Shown one piece after another: positions 30,696-34,628 of a stretch of 34,628 bases of DNA. The translations under genes were made by a program, and so were the position numbers. The stretch's first letter is position 1, and the number at the start of each line of letters is the position of its first letter. Source of the DNA: DASRHK01 sp035650495 (GTDB lineage Bacteria; Pseudomonadota; Gammaproteobacteria; Nevskiales; Nevskiaceae); NCBI GenBank assembly GCA_035650495.1, contig DASRHK010000139.1:1-34628 (forward strand), read 5' to 3'. A model generated the notes under the pieces. That model did not search any database, was not told the DNA's origin, and saw nothing but the letters and a program-made list of their open reading frames with translations.

Positions 30696-33128
30696 ATGCT
30701 TCATCGCACAGCCGCTTTCGTCGCGGCGATTGCCGTTTCCAATGCGACGGTTGCCGCCGTGCTGCCGCCGCCGTCGCTGCCGCATCTGCCCGACGGTCAA
30801 TGGATGCGCGGAGATCTCCATGTCCACGACGATCATTCCTCCGATGGCAGCGGGCCGCGCCAGGCGTTGAGCCAGGCCGCGCCCGGCAACAATGCCGTCA
30901 AGGATCAGATCGACTTCGCCGTCGCGCACGGCCTTCAGTTCCTGCCGCTGACCGATCACCGCACCTACGATCAGCACTACGATCCGCTGTGGGCGTCGGC
31001 GAATCTCCTGCTGATCCGCGGCGAAGAGGCGAATGGGAGTCCGCACGCGCTGGTGCACGGCGCGGTCGACTCGGTCGTGCAGGGCGCAAATCCGGCAGGA
31101 CAGCCGGCGTTCGTGAATCTGCAGCAGTCGATCTGGGAAGCGCACGCGCAGGATGCGAACTGGATCACCGCGCATCCCGACGACGGCGAGACCAAGGACG
31201 ACGGCTCGCCGAATCCGCGCGCGAGCGCGCTCGGCGTCGATCTCATCGAAGTGTGGAATCGCTCGAGCAACATCGACGCGGAAATGGCGTACGCGGAGGG
31301 CCGCTGGAACGCGGGCTATCGCACCGGCATCTCCGGCGCGAGCGACGATCACTTCATCGAAGTCTGGCCGGTCGCCGGACCGGGCATGCCGCTCACGTGG
31401 GTCTACGCACAGCCGCGCGAGCGCTCGGTGATCGATGCGCTGCGCTCCGGGCACACGACGATCTCCAGCGACGCCGTTGCGCCGCGACTGTCCCTCGAGG
31501 CCGATCTCAACTTCGACGGCGTCGCCGACGCGATGCAGGGCGACGAGCTCGTGCTGCCGCCGAACACGCGCGTGCAGCTCATCATCACCATCGAGCGTCC
31601 GCAGGGCGTGACGATCAATCTGTATCAGGCGCCGGGCAAGGCGGCGGGCGCTCCGCCGATCGAAGCCATCGCGACCGGTCCGCTGCAGGTGCGGCAGACG
31701 TTCTATCGCACGATCACGACTGGATCGACCCCGACGTGGATCCGCGCGGAGGCGCGAGGACCCGGCCTGCCGTCGCACTACGACATCAGCAATCTGCCGC
31801 TGTCGCTGGTGCCGTCGCCGCAACAATTGCCCGACGAGCAGCGCGCGATCACTTCGCCGATCTTCTTCTCGCCGACGCCGAGCGAAGGCAAGGGCGAGAT
31901 CGCCGTGCCCGCCGACGCCGGCACCGCCGACGGCGCGACGCTCGTGCTCGGCGACGCCGGCGTGTTCAACGGGTTCCCCGATGCCGCGAGCAGCAACGGC
32001 GTTACGCACGTCGTCGCGGAGAAGCACGACGGCGCGCGCTCGCAGATCACGTATCGGCGTCGCAGCGGCGGTGTTCTCGGCGCGACCATTTCGCTCACGC
32101 CGAATGCGCAGTCCGCGCGATTCCCGAAAGTCGCGGCACGCGGCAATGACGTCTGGATCGCCTATCAGGACGAGCCCGGCAGTGAGCAGCCGCATCGCTC
32201 GACGATCGTGCTGCGGCATTCGAGCGACGGCGGTCTCAACTGGAGCGGCGAGCAGATCGTGCGTGCGATCAGCGGACGCTGCGAGCATCCCGCGCTCGCA
32301 CTGACGAGCGACGGCAAGCCCGTCGTCGCCTGGCAGGAGATCAGCCCGCGGCATCCGTTCGACGTGATGGTGCAGGCGATCGGCGTCGATCCCGCGCCGC
32401 TCAACGTCTCGTGGGACAACGACAACCTGAAGAACGTGCTGCCCGCACTGCCGACCGACTCGCGCAGCGCGCGCTATCCGGCGTCGGTGTGGCCGGCGCT
32501 CGCGGTCGCTCCCGACGGTCGCGTCGCGGTCGCGTGGCAGGACGATCGCACCGATCCTGATCCGCTCTGGACCGGCTCGACCGGCGTCGGCGACGGCACC
32601 GATCCGGACAATTGGCAGATCATGATCCGTCTGCGCTCGCCGGGCGCCGCAGCCTGGGGACGCGCGTCGACGCTCGGAGCTGACGATCGCTCGGATCGGC
32701 ATCCGTCGATTGCATTCACGTCGAACGGCGCGCTCACGGCGGCGTGGAGCTCGAAGCCGCTCGACTCGTCCGGCGTCAACGAGGCGGTGCTCTCGTCACG
32801 CAGCACGAACGGAGTCACGTGGACGGCGCCGGCGCCGATCGGCTTCAACGCAAATGCGCAGAGCATCTGGCCCAAGCTCGCGCGCGGCGTGGATGGTCGC
32901 GTGCGCGCGGCGTGGCACGACTCGCGCTCCAGCGACTGGCGTTGGCGTGTGGTAACGGCGAAGCAGGATCTGTCGGGTTCGTGGGGCGCGGCGCAATTGA
33001 TCCCGTCGCGCGGCGTCAACACGTGGCCCGCGCTCGGCGGCAGCACGCTCGTGTTCGCGAGCACGCGCAACGCAACGCGGTTGCAGCGCGATCGCACGCA
33101 GCAGATTTTCGCGATCGACCTACCGTAG
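30696..33128 (+). CDS. secreted CehA/McbA-type PHP metallohydrolase with C-terminal BNR/sialidase-like region
   Basis: 810 residues from ATG 30696 with GAGGGGGAG 5 bases upstream; a signal peptide follows (LHRTAAFVAAIAVSNATVAA). The PHP domain (about 33-260) shows GDLHVHDDHSSDG (His42, His44, His47), LPLTDHRTYDQH, IRGEEANG, ITAHPDDG and GISGASDDH, the metal ligand pattern of the PHP superfamily as in CehA, a carbaryl esterase. A middle beta-rich part (about 265-400) leads to a C-terminal region (about 420-810) with Asp-box-like motifs (SSDGGLNWSG, SPDG/APDGRVAVAWQ) that suggest a beta-propeller. The enzyme probably hydrolyses an ester or phosphoester outside the cytoplasm; the substrate is unknown. 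Its end overlaps the macrodomain gene by 9 bases. Confidence 0.85.
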   Translation: MLHRTAAFVAAIAVSNATVAAVLPPPSLPHLPDGQWMRGDLHVHDDHSSDGSGPRQALSQAAPGNNAVKDQIDFAVAHGLQFLPLTDHRTYDQHYDPLWASANLLLIRGEEANGSPHALVHGAVDSVVQGANPAGQPAFVNLQQSIWEAHAQDANWITAHPDDGETKDDGSPNPRASALGVDLIEVWNRSSNIDAEMAYAEGRWNAGYRTGISGASDDHFIEVWPVAGPGMPLTWVYAQPRERSVIDALRSGHTTISSDAVAPRLSLEADLNFDGVADAMQGDELVLPPNTRVQLIITIERPQGVTINLYQAPGKAAGAPPIEAIATGPLQVRQTFYRTITTGSTPTWIRAEARGPGLPSHYDISNLPLSLVPSPQQLPDEQRAITSPIFFSPTPSEGKGEIAVPADAGTADGATLVLGDAGVFNGFPDAASSNGVTHVVAEKHDGARSQITYRRRSGGVLGATISLTPNAQSARFPKVAARGNDVWIAYQDEPGSEQPHRSTIVLRHSSDGGLNWSGEQIVRAISGRCEHPALALTSDGKPVVAWQEISPRHPFDVMVQAIGVDPAPLNVSWDNDNLKNVLPALPTDSRSARYPASVWPALAVAPDGRVAVAWQDDRTDPDPLWTGSTGVGDGTDPDNWQIMIRLRSPGAAAWGRASTLGADDRSDRHPSIAFTSNGALTAAWSSKPLDSSGVNEAVLSSRSTNGVTWTAPAPIGFNANAQSIWPKLARGVDGRVRAAWHDSRSSDWRWRVVTAKQDLSGSWGAAQLIPSRGVNTWPALGGSTLVFASTRNATRLQRDRTQQIFAIDLP

Positions 33129-33617
33129 CGCGGCCTGATATGCGGCGAAGATGTCTTCGCCGAAGCACGCGAAGATCGTGCGCTGCGGCTCCGCGCCGCT
33201 CGCGAGATGCGCTCGCACTTCGCGCACCGCGATCGCGACCGCTTGATCGACCGGATAGCGATACACGCCGCAGCTGATCGCCGGGAAGGCGATGCTCGTG
33301 ACGCCGTTCTCGCTCGCGATCCGCAGCGAGTTGCGATAACACGCCGCCAGCAGGCCGGGCTCGCCGCGCTTGCCGCCGTTCCAGACCGGGCCGACCGTGT
33401 GAATCACGAATCGCGCGGGCAATCGATAGCCCTTGGTGATCTTCGCCTGACCGGTCGGGCAGCCGCCGAGCGTTCGGCACTCGGCCAGCAAGTCGGGACC
33501 GGCGGCGCGATGGATCGCGCCGTCCACGCCACCGCCGCCGAGCAAGGTCTCGTTGGCCGCGTTGACGATGGCGTCGACGGAAATGCGGGTGATATCGGCC
33601 TGAATCGCCTCGATCAT
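33120..33617 (-). CDS. macrodomain protein (ADP-ribose/O-acetyl-ADP-ribose hydrolase type)
   Basis: 165 residues from ATG 33615-33617. The macrodomain signature is VDAIVNAANETLLGGGGVDGAIHRAAG (in parts: NAANETLLGGGGVDGAIH), followed by CPTGQAKITKGYRLPARFVIHTVGP and FPAISCGVYRYP. This is the MacroD/YmdB-like pattern, whose members remove ADP-ribose from proteins or deacetylate O-acetyl-ADP-ribose. An ATG at 33633-33635 is also in frame, but it would overlap the divergent zinc-ribbon start codon, so the later one is preferred; no Shine-Dalgarno is visible for either. Convergent with the CehA-like gene. Confidence 0.92.
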   Translation of the reverse strand: MIEAIQADITRISVDAIVNAANETLLGGGGVDGAIHRAAGPDLLAECRTLGGCPTGQAKITKGYRLPARFVIHTVGPVWNGGKRGEPGLLAACYRNSLRIASENGVTSIAFPAISCGVYRYPVDQAVAIAVREVRAHLASGAEPQRTIFACFGEDIFAAYQAALR

Positions 33618-33621
33618 GGGG

Positions 33622-33633
33622 TAAAATATTGCC
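33622..33633 (+). promoter_or_regulatory. -10 box (TAAAAT) directly before the zinc-ribbon ATG
   Basis: TAAAAT (33622-33627) is followed by ATTGCC and then ATG 33634, the same distance as at 1557-1569. Transcription would start at or beside the ATG, giving a leaderless mRNA. No Shine-Dalgarno sequence is present. Confidence 0.5.
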
Positions 33634-33957
33634 ATGCCGATTTACGAATACGTGTGCAAGGCCTGCGGTGCCGAGTCCGAGATCCTGCAGAAGGTCTCCG
33701 ACCCGCCGGCGAAGGAGTGCCCGGTCTGCCACAAGAGGAGGCTGGTGAAGACCATTTCCGCTGCCGGATTCCGCCTGGCGGGCGGCGGGTGGTACGAGAC
33801 CGACTTCAAGTCGGGCAACAAGAAGAACCTCGTCGAGAAGGGTGAGCCCGCGAAAGCCGAGCCGGCGAAGGCCGAGAGCAAGCCGGAATCGAAGGCGGCG
33901 AAGGACAAGACGGAAAAGAAGGACAAGAAGAAGGCGAAGTCCGCCACGGCCGCGTGA
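33634..33957 (+). CDS. FmdB-family zinc ribbon protein with Lys/Glu-rich tail
   Basis: 107 residues. The N-terminus MPIYEYVCKACG...CPVCHK has the CxxC pairs (Cys8/Cys11 and Cys29/Cys32) of the small FmdB zinc ribbon, thought to act in regulation though its role is not established. Residues 66-107 are a low-complexity tail of Lys, Ala, Glu and Asp with repeated AKAEPAKAE-like units. In betaproteobacteria this gene commonly precedes DUF502 and aspS, as here for DUF502. Confidence 0.92.
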   Translation: MPIYEYVCKACGAESEILQKVSDPPAKECPVCHKRRLVKTISAAGFRLAGGGWYETDFKSGNKKNLVEKGEPAKAEPAKAESKPESKAAKDKTEKKDKKKAKSATAA

Positions 33958-33967
33958 CGCGGGTCGC

Positions 33968-34603
33968 ATGAACCAGAAAGTCGGCGCGGTCCTTCGCAAG
34001 TGGTTCCTCGCGGGTCTTCTCGTCTGGCTGCCGCTCGGCGTCACGCTGTTCGTGCTCAGCACGTTCATCAGCGTGCTGAACTCGAGCCTGCTGCTGATCC
34101 CGTCGGTGCTGCGCCCGAACATCCCGGGGCTCGGCATCGTGCTGTCGATCGTGCTCGTGCTCGGCACCGGCGCGCTGACCGCGAACTTCTTCGGGCGCCA
34201 GCTGCTCGCGTGGACCGAATCCCTGTTCCAGCGCATCCCGCTGGTGCGCTCGGTCTACGGCGGCATGAAGAAGCTCGCCGAGACGGTGTTCTCCGGCAAG
34301 GGGCAATCGTTCCGCAAGGTGGTGATGGTCGAGTATCCGCGCACGGGAATGTGGTCGCTCGGCTTCCTCACGTCCGATCCGATCGGCGAGGTCGAGGAGA
34401 AAGCGGGCGGCGTCGACCTGGTCGCGGTGTTCGTGCCGACGACGCCGAATCCCACGTCGGGATTCCTGCTGCTGGTGCCGAAGGACGAGGTCAAGGAGCT
34501 GTCGATGTCGGTGCAGCAGGGCATGCAGTTCATCATCTCGCTGGGCGTGGTCGCGCCCGAAAGCGCGGAGCCCGACGAGAAGAAGCTGCCCACCGTGCCC
34601 TAG
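33968..34603 (+). CDS. DUF502 family inner-membrane protein
   Basis: 211 residues. Two membrane helices (about 9-36 and 53-75) are followed by the conserved FQRIPLVRSVYGGMKKLAE and the soluble part with VVMVEYPRTGMWSLGFLTS and VFVPTTPNPTSGFLLLVPK, the hallmark of DUF502. The function is unknown. ATG 33968-33970 lies 10 bases after the zinc-ribbon stop, so the two are probably co-transcribed. aspS is expected just past the window edge. Confidence 0.93.
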   Translation: MNQKVGAVLRKWFLAGLLVWLPLGVTLFVLSTFISVLNSSLLLIPSVLRPNIPGLGIVLSIVLVLGTGALTANFFGRQLLAWTESLFQRIPLVRSVYGGMKKLAETVFSGKGQSFRKVVMVEYPRTGMWSLGFLTSDPIGEVEEKAGGVDLVAVFVPTTPNPTSGFLLLVPKDEVKELSMSVQQGMQFIISLGVVAPESAEPDEKKLPTVP

Positions 34604-34619
34604 GGGCATGACAAAGCTT

Positions 34620-34625
34620 TACAAT
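34620..34625 (+). promoter_or_regulatory. -10-like TACAAT at the window edge
   Basis: TACAAT is followed by GCG at the end of the window. By analogy with 1557 and 33622, a start codon would lie at about 34632, just outside; the usual next gene in this neighbourhood is aspS. This is a prediction from spacing only. Confidence 0.3.
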
Positions 34626-34628
34626 GCG

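Overview
This is a GC-rich stretch of a Gram-negative chromosome, most likely from a betaproteobacterium. The evidence is the right-hand gene order (FmdB-type zinc ribbon, then DUF502 membrane protein, the pair that usually precedes aspS in that class), the TAnAAT-N6-ATG starts, the TonB receptor and outer-membrane protein, and a Pseudomonas-like bkdA1-bkdA2-bkdB set. I recognise no phage, plasmid or transposase genes.

Layout. 1-3005: the end of an unknown gene, a membrane-anchored trypsin-like protein with Thr in place of the catalytic Ser, a single-domain response regulator, a bacterial SET-domain protein and an NADPH-dependent FMN reductase. 3137-5020: a secreted GH5 endoglucanase-like enzyme with two Calx-beta modules. 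5027-25633 (minus strand): a roughly 20 kb, tightly packed gene train. In transcription order it reads TonB receptor, outer-membrane protein, three paralogous periplasmic/membrane serine hydrolases, M19 dipeptidase-like protein, D-aminoacylase-like lipoprotein, YkvI-like transporter, DadA-like D-amino acid dehydrogenase, CocE/S15 hydrolase, RidA, then BkdA1, BkdA2 and BkdB. 25634-25701: a short divergent control region with a perfect 16-bp palindrome. 25702-30276 (plus strand): FCD-type GntR regulator, POT-family peptide transporter, second D-aminoacylase-like lipoprotein and dipeptide epimerase, each overlapping the next by 4 nt. 30312-30607: tRNA-Val(CAC), a terminator, and a second copy of the tRNA 3' end with its own terminator. 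30696 to end: a CehA-type PHP metallohydrolase with a BNR-like C-terminus, a macrodomain protein, an FmdB zinc ribbon and a DUF502 protein.

How the genes fit together. The two divergent operons look like one regulon for using peptides that contain D-amino acids or unusual N-acyl amino acids. The proposed flow is: TonB-dependent uptake, cleavage in the periplasm by S12-type serine hydrolases and exported amidohydrolases, inner-membrane uptake by the POT and YkvI-like carriers, epimerisation or hydrolysis of dipeptides, oxidation of D-amino acids to imino acids by DadA, hydrolysis of the imines by RidA, and oxidation of branched 2-oxo acids to acyl-CoA by Bkd. The GntR protein would respond to a pathway intermediate at the palindrome. 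This is inferred from gene content and spacing and is untested.

A second theme is small palindromic repeats inside this gene train. Two different elements are translated within the linkers of BkdB, one encodes most of the first half of the signal peptide of a lipoprotein, and two inverted copies of a third family fill the one large gap in the train.
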